Origin: Timema cristinae
Taxonomy: Eukaryota; Arthropoda; Insecta; Phasmatodea; Timematidae
Length of the DNA stretch: 64,000 nucleotides
Assembly (NCBI GenBank): GCA_039000515.1
Contig: JBCFYV010011135.1
Location: 23,656,735 to 23,720,734 of the forward strand
Reading direction: 5' to 3'
Positions 22,484-33,318 of this stretch are shown in pieces. Numbering within the stretch: the stretch's first letter is position 1; each line of letters starts with the position of its first letter. Below the pieces are notes generated by a model. It did no database searches. It was not told the origin of the DNA and saw only the letters and a program-made list of their open reading frames with translations. The translations under genes and the position numbers were made by a program.

Positions 22484-23609
22484 ATCACCTTATGCCAGCC
22501 CCGCTTTCATTATTCCCCGCAAGGGCAAGGGGCATCGCCTCATTGTTGACTACAGGAAACTTAATAAGAAACTTGTTTTCGATCCTTATCCGATGCCTAG
22601 CCTAGAGTCGGCATTCCAACACCTTGGTAAAGCCAGGTATTACAGTCTCATTGATCTTAACGCTAGCTTCCTCCAATGCGCGCTCTCAGAGCCATCCAAG
22701 AAATTTACCGCCTTTGTAACTCCGTGGCAGGTTTATGAATTTAACCGCGTCCCGTTAGGCATTAGTTGCGGGGGACAAGCGCTTAGTAGAGTGTTAGATC
22801 ATATTCTTGCCGACTTAAAATTTAAATTTGTTTTCAATTATCTCGATGATATATGCATTTATAGTAATTCACTTCAGGACCATTTGCGTCACGTAGAAAC
22901 TGTGTTAGAACGTCTGCGCTCTGCTGGACTCACTGTTAATCCTGAAAAGGTTACATGGGCTAAGGAGTCTGTCCCGTATCTGGGATATGTTATTTCCCGG
23001 GGAAATTTGCTCGTTGACCCTGAGCGGGTCAAGCCTATTCTTGACTTCCCTACCCCGAAGAATTTAAAGGGAACTTCTAGGTTTTTGGGGATGTGCGCTT
23101 ATTACGCCAGATTTATCCCCTCCTTCTCTGAGTTAGCTTACCCGCTAAACAGCCTTAAGAAAAAGGGAGCTGTATTTGCGTGGGGTCGGGAACAAAATGA
23201 GGCCTTTCTCGCCCTCAAACGGCACCTTGTCTCTCCGGCGGTATTGCGCATGCCCGACTTCTCCCTCCCTTTTATTTTACATGTTGATGCGTCGTCAATT
23301 GCCCTCGGCGCGGTGCTTTCGCAGCGAACCCCTGATGGATGTAGGCCGGTAGCGTTCGCCAGCAAGACCTTAAATGCTGCTGAAAAAAAGTACAGTACGT
23401 ACGAAAAGGAATGCTTAGGTTGTGTTTTCGCAGTAGAAAAGTTCTCAGACTACCTAGAGCTTAGAAAGTTTGACCTGTATACAGACAACATGGCGCTGAC
23501 CTGGCTATGGAACCACCCCAAACAGTTGGGTAAAAAGGCCGCTGGATCTGGAGGCTTTCTAGGTTTGACTTCACTACCCATCATGTCCCGGGTAAAGAGA
23601 ATGTTGTAG
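22484..23609 (+). CDS. pol: pol part 2: reverse transcriptase and RNase H
   Basis: Continues RT in a frame offset by +1 from part 1; the junction at about 22480-22484 fits loss of two bases or gain of one. First words are SPYASPAFIIPRKGKGHRL and VDYRKLN, then DLNASFLQCAL, then catalytic YLDD (22839-22850), GLTVNPEKV and LGYVIS, then connection (RFLGMCAYYARFIP). RNase H follows with HVDASSIALGAVLSQ, TYEKECL and YTDNMALTWL, giving the D, E and D catalytic positions. The word before YLDD (VPLGISCGGQALSRVLD) is an unusual version of the common PFGL..AP..F motif. After about residue 316 the frame becomes nonsense and stops at 23607-23609. The true continuation is in the next segment, one base back (loss of one base in the A-run at 23532-23536). 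Confidence 0.9.
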
Positions 23610-24901
23610 CTGATGCGTTGTCGCGGATGGCAGAGGATCTTGACCCTGTAGGAGATGAAGCGGAGGCGGGAACGCTAGGCGTGATTCACACCATCCCAGA
23701 ATCTTTTATTTCAATTGGTGCTCATCAGGCCGAGGATGAATTTTGTAAACAGCTCGTAGATAGGATTAGAACTGGGGAAGTAGTTGGGAACTATCGCCTG
23801 CGCAAGGGTCTCTTAGTGACTAATATTAGGGGGAGACCCAAATACTATATTCCCGAGAAGCTCAGGCCTATGCTACTTAAGTACTTCCACGATTCTGTTT
23901 TGGGTGGGCATTGTGGGGTGCTCAAAACTGAGAGGAAAGTTTCCAAAGAGTTTTATTGGCCCAACTTGCCCAAGGACGTGAGGGAGTGGGTGCGCAAGTG
24001 TGAGGCCTGCCAAAGGGCCAAACCCTCACAAAACTCGAAATTTGGTTTTCATTCTGCTGACGTTGCCACACGCCCCTGGGAGAAAGTTTTTGTTGACTAT
24101 GTTGGGCCCCTTACGCGTTCCTCCCAGGGCAACACGTCTATTTTGGTAGTGCTGGATGCATTTTCTAAATTTGTGGTGTTAATTCCCCTCAGGAACATGA
24201 AGGCGTCTACGACTGTGAATGCCTTATCTAGGCGGGTGTGGGGCGTTCTAGGAACCCCTAAGGTTGTGGTTAGTGACAATGGCCCCTGTTTCCGTTCGAA
24301 GGCTTTCAAAGACATGTGCTTCTCTTGGGGGGTCAAACACGTGACCACCAGCCCATACTACCCCTCCCCCAACCACGTTGAGCGTTTTAATAGGAATTTA
24401 AATGTGGCGCTAACTATTTTCCACCACCAGGACCACTCTCATTGGGACAAGGACCTCGACTTTCTGAACGTCGCGTTCAACTCTGCGTACCACGAGTCAG
24501 TCGGAGCCACTCCTGCCTCGGTCTTCTTGAATAGGGATTTAAACCACCCCCTCTTAACTACGTGGGATGTTGACCCGCTCTTATCTGACGCCCATGACCG
24601 CCCCTTTGAAGAGAAGTGTGAACTCGCCTATAAAAATTTGTTAAAGTCTAGAAGGAAAGTAGCTGCTACTTACAATCGGGGACGTGTCCCCGTCCCGTTT
24701 AATGTGGGTGACAAAGCAGTTTGTAAATGCTTCCCCTTGAGCTCGGCGATGGACAAGACGTCGGCTAAGCTGGCATTCAAATGGAGTGGGCCATGGCACA
24801 TCGACAAGTTCCTAACGCCCGTCTCAGTCCTACTAGTGGACATTGTGGACCCTTCTGTAACCCGCCGCGCCCACGTTAGCCACCTCAAGGCGGTGACGTA
24901 G
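23538..24901 (+). CDS. pol: pol part 3: end of RNase H and integrase
   Basis: Sequence homologous to the end of RNase H (RLSRFDFTTHHVPGKENV and ADALSRM) is read from about 23538; the first in-frame start-like codon is TTG at 23618. Integrase inserts the cDNA into host DNA. It has an HHCC zinc-binding region (H91, H98, C128, C131 counted from 23618) and catalytic D160, D220 and E255. The D220-E255 gap is 34 residues, one less than the usual 35, because the PYYPSPNHVERF loop is short. A C-terminal GPY/F-like segment (KWSGPWHIDKF) is present, and the protein ends HLKAVT at TAG 24899-24901. The catalytic core itself is uninterrupted. Confidence 0.92.
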
Positions 24902-25744
24902 TGAGTCCACGTCCTGTGCAAGAAGGCAGGACGTGTTATTGGTTAAGAATGGTTTATGTGTATATGGAGTAAAATTTAGGAATTATCATAGGTTATATAA
25001 GTATATAGTGTAAAGTTTAGGGTTTATCGTAGGTTATGTTTATTTGTTATATTGGACATTGATTCAAATCTTAGGGGTAGGCCTACCCGAACTTCATATA
25101 TATCTAATGTTAGTGACTTATGTTTGAGTGTCACTCTGGAACTTGGAAGAATCCATACGCGTGTGTGCGCGCGTACTATATGAAAAGGAAGATGATGCAG
25201 TGCTTGCCTTGTAAACACTCTTGTTCCTGTTGTGTCTACTTGGAGCATAGCCTCATGTGGATGCGCACCAAGTGCCGTGATGAACTGATAGATGGACTGC
25301 GCCTGCCAGCAGCCGTGTCAGAGCATTGTAGACTGTACACTTATATTATTTTTGTAACTGTAGTTTATTTGTTCTCAGAGAGGTCTTCACCCTTCCCTCC
25401 CCTTCCCTTTTGGTTCGGGGCGAGATATCGAACGCGTCGTCTACAGAAGACGGAGGCTGGCTGGGCCGACTGATATGTGGGACGAGTCTCAGCTTCAATG
25501 GGTCGTCAGAAAGAAGGAGAGCGAGAGCGTCAGTGCCGTGCGTGTAGTACTCCGGCGTGAGCTACTCCAGGATCTGTCAGAGCGCCACTACCGGGTGGGC
25601 TTACTACTTGACCATGAGGCCGGCTATCCAAGGACTGTCATGAGGGTTCGTGTGGATCATCTCCCCATTGTCTGCCACTAACGGCAGGGAAGGTACCGCC
25701 CTGCCGTTACGCCTACTGCCGAGGACTCCTTCTGACATCCCGTC
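24902..25744 (+). other. segment between integrase and polypurine tract
   Basis: About 0.84 kb with two adjoining open frames: 25120-25473 (117 codons, cysteine-rich start, then hydrophobic YTYIIFVTVVYLFS and PFPPLPFWFG) and 25475-25681 (68 codons, RVVLRRELLQDLSERHY). Neither resembles an envelope, and no signal peptide or membrane anchor is clear. They may be chance frames in a 3' untranslated region, remnants of an extra ORF, or an antisense gene. The second has a balanced, coding-like composition. Confidence 0.45.
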
Positions 25745-25756
25745 AGGGGGGGAGGA
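25745..25756 (+). promoter_or_regulatory. polypurine tract
   Basis: AGGGGGGGAGGA ending exactly at the TG of the 3' LTR, the standard position of the plus-strand primer for reverse transcription. Confidence 0.88.
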
Positions 25757-26968
25757 TGTAACAACTTACATTGTAACAACACTCACCAACTCGGACAGAC
25801 AACTGGGACAGCGATGTAACGACTTACATGGTAACAACACTCGCCAACTGGGACAGCCAACTGAGTCAACACGCGGCACTAGCTTGACCGGCGACCTACG
25901 CTCTCGCCAAATACATCGGACTGACTGAAGGCGTGTCCGCGCCTGCCGGCAACGAGGCTCGACCACGTGTTCGGCCAGCAGAGAAGATGGATAGAAGAGT
26001 TCCGTTTCCGCCTTCGCCGAGCTTCGAGAAGGTGCTAGGTGTTCGATATGAGTCTCGAACCTCTCCTCCCCCCTTGTTTGTAATGTTCTCCAACCTTCCT
26101 TTCCTTCGATCCGCCCCCCTTCTCTGAGAATTATATATCGTATAAATGCTAGCGGTACCGGGATCTCAGGTCACTTACTACCCCACCGGCTCGAGGATAA
26201 GAGGTGAGGGCAGCGACTGGGTTTCGGGGGATATTACTTTCCTACCAAAATTACTATTTCGGCGTCATGGGGGGAACTCTTTCTAAATTACTATTTGGAC
26301 TTTGTTATTAACTTATGTTTATTTGAATATTGACTGTGCTACGCGCTTATCGCTGCTGGGAGTTAGACCGTCGCTTTCGCCACCACTTATATTCAGGGTC
26401 TGGGCCCTATTCAAATGTATTTCATACATTTGCCAATATTAGCTTTTAACCTGAGATTGTCAGGTCCTGGGTTCGAAACCCGGCTTATGTTATTTTCAAG
26501 TATAGCTGTTTCTGGACTCATCTTTGTTCGCCAAGTTAAACGCCTAGGGTTGTTAAGTTATTATTACCTTGTGGCCTTGTTTAATTGCTATGACGTCACG
26601 TTTGCTACGGGCGTCTGTAAGAAAGATATATATTTATACTAGGGTGGATAACTTAAACGCTAGAGTAACCAGTTTAGGAACTGATCAATTTAACGAAGTA
26701 ACCAAAGACCATGTCACCGAGATCCCGGACCGTTACCTTTGATGGATTTAATGTAACGTGATTTGTTTTGAGGAGGTAACGTTTATGTTTACCTTTGATG
26801 TAATTGATTTCCGCGGTGGACGGAAAAGCGCGCTTCACGCGGTGTTGATTGTTTGCTCAGCTTGTTATTGTTCTTTTTTGACTAAATAAAATTGTTATGT
26901 TCATTCAGGTAACTCTTTACCTAATTTACTGCCTCTCTCACCTTATAGATATTAAGGGGGGGGTTGCA
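25757..26968 (+). repeat. 3' LTR
   Basis: Matches the 5' LTR apart from one substitution (C at 26718) and one extra G near 26270. Ends TTGCA then AAGG, the right target duplication. Poly(A) signal at 26885-26890. Confidence 0.96.
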
Positions 26969-27539
26969 AAGGCCTCCTTAATCCGCTATTGCGCCAAAGC
27001 ATGCAAGTTCACTTAATTGTCCGCCATAGTGCAACTGAATATAATTTTTCACATTGATAAAAGTTGAAAATAACACAAACCTGTGAATTCAAAATTACTA
27101 TTACTTCTAATAGCAAATCTTACTGAAGTTGTTGTTGCATACTAACAACTCTCTTTAAACAACCACTTTAAACGCCTAAAATTACTCAAATAAACATACA
27201 CATAAGCCAACCTTGTTTTTTTTTACTTCTCACGGCGTACCACTGGGGAACATTACACTTACCACAGTTGGGCACCACTACTCTAAACGGTTCTTCTAGT
27301 AACAAAAAGGCCATATAAAAGAGGGCTGCTCATGTATTGGTTGGCGAGGCATTTACCTCGTCATAAAAGGACCTTGCCCTCGACTTTTATGCTGAGATTA
27401 ATAGATATCCCTTTGACGTTTCAGGGTAATATGACGTCATGTAAAGATTGACATTTTCATCTGAACCTACCCATATAAAAAAAAAATCTGCTGAAATGAA
27501 ATTTTACAAATAGTAAAACTTCAACACCGTGATTTTTAT
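26969..27539. other. spacer with a possible hAT-like terminus
   Basis: Antisense wording near 27225-27295 (TACCACTGGGGAAC, GTTGGGCACCACTACTC) resembles hAT ends that read AGTGGTGCCCAAC. No matching second end was found, so this stays a suspicion. The rest is AT-rich. Confidence 0.3.
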
Positions 27540-27658
27540 CTGTGCACTTCCCCTTACTAACCGTCTGGGCTACCCAAATACTTTCTTTGATAGACCTAGG
27601 ATGAAGTAAAGGTATAATTTAGAGGAAGTGTACCAGTATTTTCTGGGAGGGAGACACA
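27540..27658 (-). mobile_element. SINE family A 3' fragment
   Basis: Antisense pieces CTTACTAACCGTCTGGGCTA and TTTAGAGGAAGTGTACCAG; head missing. Confidence 0.6.
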
Positions 27659-28065
27659 ACATATCACAGCTTATAAAACGTTTGTAAAAAAAAATGCTTC
27701 CAATATATGTTGGTTTATTGAAAAGTTCGCGGGTTGCCTTGAATCACTTACTAGGCCAAAAGTTTGAGGCGAATGTGGCTTACAACATGCTACCACCAAA
27801 AACTGTGTCATTAAACAAGTCATTAGTACGAGTGATTTTACGGTAACTAATTCCATAAAATGTTTATTTATATGCTTTCAAAAAACTATTACAGCTAGAA
27901 GTTCTGTAAACAATAGACCTCGCTTCTTCCATGTTATTATCGTTACTACAGTCATAATATTAATCTTTGTATTTAAAGTTGAAATATAATCTGAAATTTC
28001 ATATTGGATTTGGAGGTAATACTTCTCCTTTGTAATCAAGTTAGATTGAAAACTATTTTCAATAG
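27659..28065. other. AT-rich spacer
   Basis: No gene or repeat assigned. Confidence 0.4.
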
Positions 28066-28067
28066 TA

Positions 28068-28314
28068 CAGGGTGGCCCACGGAAAAGTAACCCACCTCCT
28101 ATATCCAGCAGGCGCCTCACTCTGAATTGGAGGAGGTTAATCCCCTTCCACCCATATTGTGACATGAAGAATGAGTCAATAAAGCTTTAGACAAGCAGTT
28201 TACTTGCTCATTCTTCATGTCACAATATGGGTGGAGGGGGATTGACCTCCTCCAATTCAGAGTGAGGCGCCTGCTGGATATAGGAGGCGGCCTAATTTTC
28301 CTTGGGCCACCCTG
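28068..28314. mobile_element. foldback MITE with ~110-bp inverted arms, TA target
   Basis: Left arm starts CAGGGTGGCCCACGGAAAAG and the right arm ends CTTGGGCCACCCTG, both flanked by TA (28066-28067, 28315-28316). Arms are near perfect complements up to ATGAAGAATGAGTCAA / TTGCTCATTCTTCAT, leaving a loop of only about 25 nt. TA target and CAGGGTG ends fit the Tc1/mariner superfamily; no transposase is present. The 95-codon minus-strand frame overlapping the left arm is incidental. Confidence 0.88.
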
Positions 28315-28564
28315 TACATCATATTAATCGAAAGTAATCACTGTGTGCGCGGTTTAAGACATCACTCCTGCGATGTATGTAAAAATTAAAAAAATATATA
28401 TACACTAAGTTCTAATCGTTGCACATAGGTATATATTCAAATTACTTGAGTCGGTCTATTAAACGAAAAATCTTTTTAAGGGATCGCCATATTTAAATTG
28501 ATAAGAGGATTGAAAAATAAATTTAGGGTTATATACATCGTTTGGCCTATGTTACACTAGTATC

Positions 28565-28797
28565 CCGACCATCCGTTTCAGTGATCGCATTGTCTAGGGC
28601 GCTATTCTGTAGTGGATTAGATTCACAATGATATGGAGATCGAGGTTAAAATCTCCAACAAGTGGTTTTCCACTATCCCTCCACGCAAATGCGGATAAAT
28701 TTCCTCTAAATATAACCTTCCTAATCCCTAATACCACTAGCATAATTATTAGTACATAGGCGTATAAACTGAATGGGTAGTAAGATACGGCGGAAAA
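28565..28797 (+). mobile_element. SINE family A copy
   Basis: CCGTTTCAGTGATCGCATTG head, GATATGGAGATCGAGG, CCACGCAAATGCGGATAAAT, end TGAATGGGTAGTAAGATACG. Confidence 0.85.
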
Positions 28798-29735
28798 AAA
28801 ACTTAGACTGACCCAATTTCACATCCGGATAGACGGATTAAATGCCAAATGGTCAAGTTAAAACAGAGCCTCACTAGGCTCATTCAATATTGCACTGATT
28901 TTGAATTACTTTATTTTTATCATCTTTTGACATGCATTTGAATTATTTATATTTACAAACGTAATGTTTCAGTGTAATAGTTTGTTTTGTAATTAGTATT
29001 CAATTAGATATCGCTATATTTTTAGTTTAAAATTGCCATCGTAATTAAATTCGAAATTATTTGTAACTTCACGGTTTTGCTCTTCCCTCAATTTTTAATT
29101 TTTAAATATACCGGCCCTAAAATTGTAAGACTAATTAATTGTCTCACAAGATAAAGAGACGAAATGAACGGAATTTTTGAAAGATTATCCAACTAATTAA
29201 ACATGACAAGTGAAATCTTATCAAACTAATTAAATTTGAGCTATGAGAGCTTATCAGAATTAGTTAAATATGAATGTCAGACCTAGAGAGTAGTTTGCAG
29301 ACACGAAGCGTTACAAATTATTGTGTCATAAGGCGGACCTTGGTTTATTCCTGGCACGTTGTAGCAAACAAACGGCAAAGGGGGGTAACTAAATTACAGT
29401 ATAATTTATGCAGCCTTTATAAATGGGTATATCAAACTAACTCATGGAGGCACTTGGTAATGTGAACCATGAATATTATACATTCTATGCTGGATAGAAG
29501 TCATATTTCCAAATTAAGGTCATTCGACAATCAGCATTTTATTGCACAATTTAAACAAAAGTTTAGTCTATAATTAGTTAGAAGCTACTAGTAAAAGTAT
29601 AAAGTGTTGCCCTTTGGCGACATTTTTATTTGTTTTGAAATTACAGGAATTAAAAAAAACCTCTTATTTATTATGACCCAGTTTTTAGTAAATTTTCCAA
29701 AAACTAATAATTTAAAATTTAACGTCTCATCTCTT
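28798..29735. other. AT-rich spacer
   Basis: A TTATCAAACTAATTAAAT-like word recurs loosely between 29185 and 29270; otherwise unassigned. Confidence 0.35.
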
Positions 29736-29835
29736 AGGTGCACATGTTTGAGAACAGGGTTACTAATTTTAAAATTGTAGCTGTGAGGTGCACATGTTTG
29801 AGTACAGGGGTTATTAATTTTAAATTTTCAGCCCT
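29736..29835 (+). repeat. 50-bp tandem duplication
   Basis: AGGTGCACATGTTTGAG at 29736 and 29786 with similar following sequence (ACAGGGTTACTAATTTTAAA versus ACAGGGGTTATTAATTTTAA). Confidence 0.85.
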
Positions 29836-30247
29836 CTATGCGCGGTAGATATTACGCAATGTTCGTGACAGACAGACAAAGGCATCACCACGTGATCGAG
29901 CTATACCGACTGAGTGGCCAATACTTGTTGGCGAATATCAGGCCAATATCGGCGATAGAGGGTGTCATGTGGTCAGCACAATTGACCCTACGAACATTAA
30001 TCTTATTTTTCTAGACCGGTGCCGTTATTTATTCTAGCACCTCCTCGCTGTTTTCTCCAGACTGACATAAAAGTTTTGGGAGCGCCGGAGATCGAACACG
30101 GGACGTGTATACATGTAGCCAGGAGCTATGACTATACAGGTTCCAGGAAACCTCCAAAAGAACAAAGCTCGTGGGAATGTTCAAAAATCCAGGAAAACAT
30201 TCACATAGCTCACTCGTAAAATCATGTGGCCAATTGGATTATTTTTT
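29836..30247. other. spacer of mixed composition
   Basis: More G+C than usual around 29840-30000 and a word GGAGATCGAACACGGGACG near 30086 that resembles an antisense tRNA T arm. Not assignable with confidence. Confidence 0.3.
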
Positions 30248-30502
30248 TATAGCACCACGTCTTACTACCCGTTTGGGCAAAACGCTTATTACTAATTACG
30301 TGAATTTTTTAAAGGGATTAGGGAGCCTATATTTATAGTAAGTGTACCCGCAGCTGCGTGGAGGGATAGTGAAAAACCATTTTAGAAAAAACCACCCTCA
30401 TTACACCCGACAGAGATTCAAACTTCGATCTCCCCGTCATCAGTCAGTCTAGTCTCCTGTGAAAGTACCGCGTTAAACCATATGGCCACCGAAGTGGGTG
30501 TT
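30248..30502 (-). mobile_element. SINE family A copy
   Basis: Full-length antisense copy. Tail CACCACGTCTTACTACCCG at left, GATCTCCCCGTCATCAGTC and GCGTTAAACCATATGGCCAC head complement at right. Confidence 0.92.
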
Positions 30503-31278
30503 TTTTTTAAGACCATTTCTAATTTTTAAATAATCTGGTGACCAGATACATTGGTTAAAAAAATAAATTCAACGCCTCTGTTCATTTCGACCAATCGCTG
30601 TTCTAAATAAATGCAATGTGCAGCTACGTTCATTGTTTGTTGTTAATTAGTTTACTGATTTATAAAGTTGTGTTAGCTTTCACTCTCAAACTTTAATCTT
30701 ATGCGTGTAGCTTATTAATTTAAATAATAATTGAACAAGGACTTTGCCTACCTATGCCTTAACGAGAGAATTTCCCATGTTACGGTATTTACGTTTTATT
30801 CGGCGAGGTTTTAGGATAATAACATTGAAACTAAAACAATAAATATTTAAATATCTCTACAAAAAAAATATATCCCTACAGTGTCATAAATATTATTTTT
30901 CTTATCTTGAAATAGTTTTTTGTAGTTTTTTTTAATCATCTAAAACGTTGGCTACTTGGTCTGACGAAAATGACGTGTAGGACTCTTCCTGTCAGGATGT
31001 AGATTTAAAAAAGTCCATGGAATGAGAAATAAGAAAAGGGTAGCTTTAGAAAGGCACAAATAGTATAATGAGTGTGTTAACTGGTCATAATAAGCGGGGA
31101 AGTCTTAATAGTTGATAAACAAGAAAACTTGCCAGGGTGAACTGTTCAGTTTTTTTCTCTTCTCTTTTTTTATTATTTCGTACATTAGCGTCGGCCGTTT
31201 TATTGATTTGATTACGTAAGCCTACATAGCCGGTCACATGTGCTATAGAACCAAAAAACTATAGCTATTACAAAATAG
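30503..31278. other. AT-rich spacer
   Basis: Nothing assignable. Confidence 0.4.
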
Positions 31279-31560
31279 TCGATTTCGGTGGTTTTGGGGT
31301 AAAGTGCTGATCTTAGAACCTGGTGTTCGTGGGTTTAAACTTGGCTACGGTCGGCGGATCTTTATCGAACGATAATAAAAAAAAATTTATAGTACAACTA
31401 CCTTCGGAAACGAAATAAATCCGTCGGCCCCCTGTCGATTGTGGCGAGTAAAATAATCCTGGAAGGTATATGTAAATATCTTTAGTGCCAAAATTGGTAG
31501 GCTCGTTTGCTCTCGCGCCTAGAAATTGACGTGTACTTATATAATCATTTGGTTCAAAAA
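31279..31560 (+). mobile_element. SINE family C copy, near full length
   Basis: tRNA-like head GTTTTGGGGTAAAGTGCTGA, T arm TTCGTGGGTTTAAACTTGGC, then CCGTCGGCCCCCTGTCGATT, GGTAGGCTCGTTTGCTCTCG and AGAAATTGACGTGTACTTAT. Confidence 0.82.
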
Positions 31561-32564
31561 TTGGACGTTAAATAGGTCTACTTTAGATTAATATTTTTTT
31601 TTAATAAAAGCTTCCAAAACAACCATAATTAACTTCTTTCCACTCGTAACTTATTTTGTTGGGCCATTACGGGAATATACAGGTGGGTTAGCAGTGAAAT
31701 TTTTTCCGTGGAGCAAAATCTCTGCCGTTGCTACCAGGAAAGGTTATGAAAGGCACAACAAGCACATTTAAAGTATGTAATATTTTCACCCAAAATAGGT
31801 GTAGCATCTATGTTTACGGTAGGTGCTCAAAACAATCATCGTATATTTCTAGAAAGTCGGTACACCCTTTGCTTGATGCAACCCTACACCCTCGGAAACG
31901 ATTCCGATGCCGACGTCTGTACTACACCCAATATCGTTGCTGAGGGAACTGCACATCTTATGGGGAAAAGCTCTTTCCTCTCTATCTCTCTCGTTTAACT
32001 GTTGCCAGATCTCCTCGCTCTCTGTTACATCTGAAGTGTGGTGCTAGTTAGGAAGGAGCTACTGGCAACCTTGACTAACCAGCGTTGCCATACTTCTCTT
32101 ATATTTAAGGGAGATTGACCACGAGAGGAAGACAACACTCTTACCCTATAGTAGCAATGAAGTTCTCTCAGCAGCGATGACATCCAGTGTAGCAGTTCCC
32201 GGCCGTTATACGTCTAAATATATTAGAAACATTTAACAGCGTTTGTCATGGGAGAGCTCCGTTGTGATAACTGAATAGTGAAGTATGATATTTTCACACT
32301 GGGACAACGTTTCCCTACAATTCATAACCAACAAATGGTCTTTTTTTTTGTTTGTTTAAAATTGACTCATGCGATGAGTAACTATGTATTACTGGTGCTT
32401 CTAAACAGAAGTTGGAGGAGGATTATAAACAAAGAACAATTAACAGCACATCCTCTTCTAAGTGATCGGATGTTCTACAAACTATTTGACGATCCGAGGC
32501 TTCCCAAATTACAGGGGTGACTTCCCACAAAATCTTCTATGTTTGTTAAACCTAAACTCTTCCA
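31561..32564. other. spacer
   Basis: 62-80 codon frames (31728-31998, 32278-32520) lack motifs. Composition at 31700-32240 is less AT-biased than the neighbours but unassigned. Confidence 0.3.
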
Positions 32565-33118
32565 TTTAGGTTGCATGGTTTAAGGTGCGGCGAAGGCGCA
32601 GAGTATTTTACAGTTTTTATAGAATATAAATTTTTTGCAAAATAAATCGAATATTTCTCCAGTAGCAACGTAGAGTTTAGTTTTCTGCCCATGCTAATAT
32701 CAACAGATCTTGAATAGCTGTCAACGGTGTCCTGGAATTTTGTCAAAACATTTAAAATAAAGAGAATGTTTTGACATCATTCCAGGACACCCTTGACAGA
32801 TATTCAAGATCTGTTGATATAAGTATGTGCAGAAAACTAAATTTACGTTGCTACTGGAGAAATATTCGATTTATTTTTGCAACAAATTTATATTCTATAA
32901 AAACTCAAAAAATACTTTCACTCCCTTCTGCCGCACCTTAACACGTTACTTTCGCGGTCAATTAGACCGCCGATGACGGGGAGATTGTATCTTGGTTGGG
33001 TGTACTAAGGGTGGTCTTAACGAAAGAGGTTTCCACCTCCCTCCACTCAAATTTGGGTACACTTTCTCTAAATTTATCCTTCATCATTCTTAAATAAATA
33101 ATTGGATAATTACTTAGG
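32565..33118 (+). mobile_element. SINE family A copy split by a TTAA foldback element
   Basis: The head GGTTGCATGGTTTAA stops at 32583 and resumes as TTAACACGTTACTTTCGCGG at 32938, exactly where the family reads GGTCTAACGCGCTACTCTCG. Body CACCTCCCTCCACTCAAATT continues to 33118 where the tail is lost. Confidence 0.88.
32580..32941. mobile_element. foldback MITE with ~170-bp arms, TTAA target
   Basis: Arms TTAAGGTGCGGCGAAGG..CAAAACATT and AATGTTTTGACATC..CTGCCGCACCTTAA are nearly complementary along their length with a central loop of about 15 nt. TTAA at both ends is duplicated relative to the SINE it interrupts. TTAA targets are known for piggyBac-type elements, but the GGTGCGGC terminus is not one I recognise. 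Non-coding; superfamily open. Confidence 0.88.
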
Positions 33119-33139
33119 TGTATTAAACATATAATAAAA

Positions 33140-33150
33140 CACACAAATAT

Positions 33151-33205
<55 letters not shown>

Positions 33206-33249
33206 TATATATATAATATATATATATACATATATAATATATATATAAT

Positions 33250-33316
<67 letters not shown>
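33140..33316. repeat. (TA)n microsatellite
   Basis: Almost pure TA dinucleotides with occasional single-base phase shifts. It creates Ile/Tyr-only frames of up to 123 codons on the minus strand that are not genes. Confidence 0.97.

Positions 33317-33318
<2 letters not shown>

Larger units (their letters stand above)
19207..26968 (+). mobile_element. Ty3/Gypsy LTR retrotransposon, recent insertion with broken frames
   Basis: 7.76-kb element with TG..CA LTRs of 1211 and 1212 bp and a 4-bp target duplication AAGG (19203-19206, 26969-26972). The order protease, RT, RNase H, integrase defines Ty3/Gypsy, not Copia. LTRs differ, by eye, only at 20167 (T) versus 26718 (C) and by one G in the run at 19719-19723. 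The coding part is in five successive frames: one step may be a programmed -1 shift, while three look like indels. No envelope-like protein (signal peptide, furin site, C-terminal membrane anchor) was recognised after integrase. The clade within Gypsy was not determined. Confidence 0.96.

Noticed and set aside
25120..25681. Envelope gene of an errantivirus-like element
   Set aside because: No signal peptide, cleavage site or C-terminal anchor, and too short. Left as an unassigned segment.
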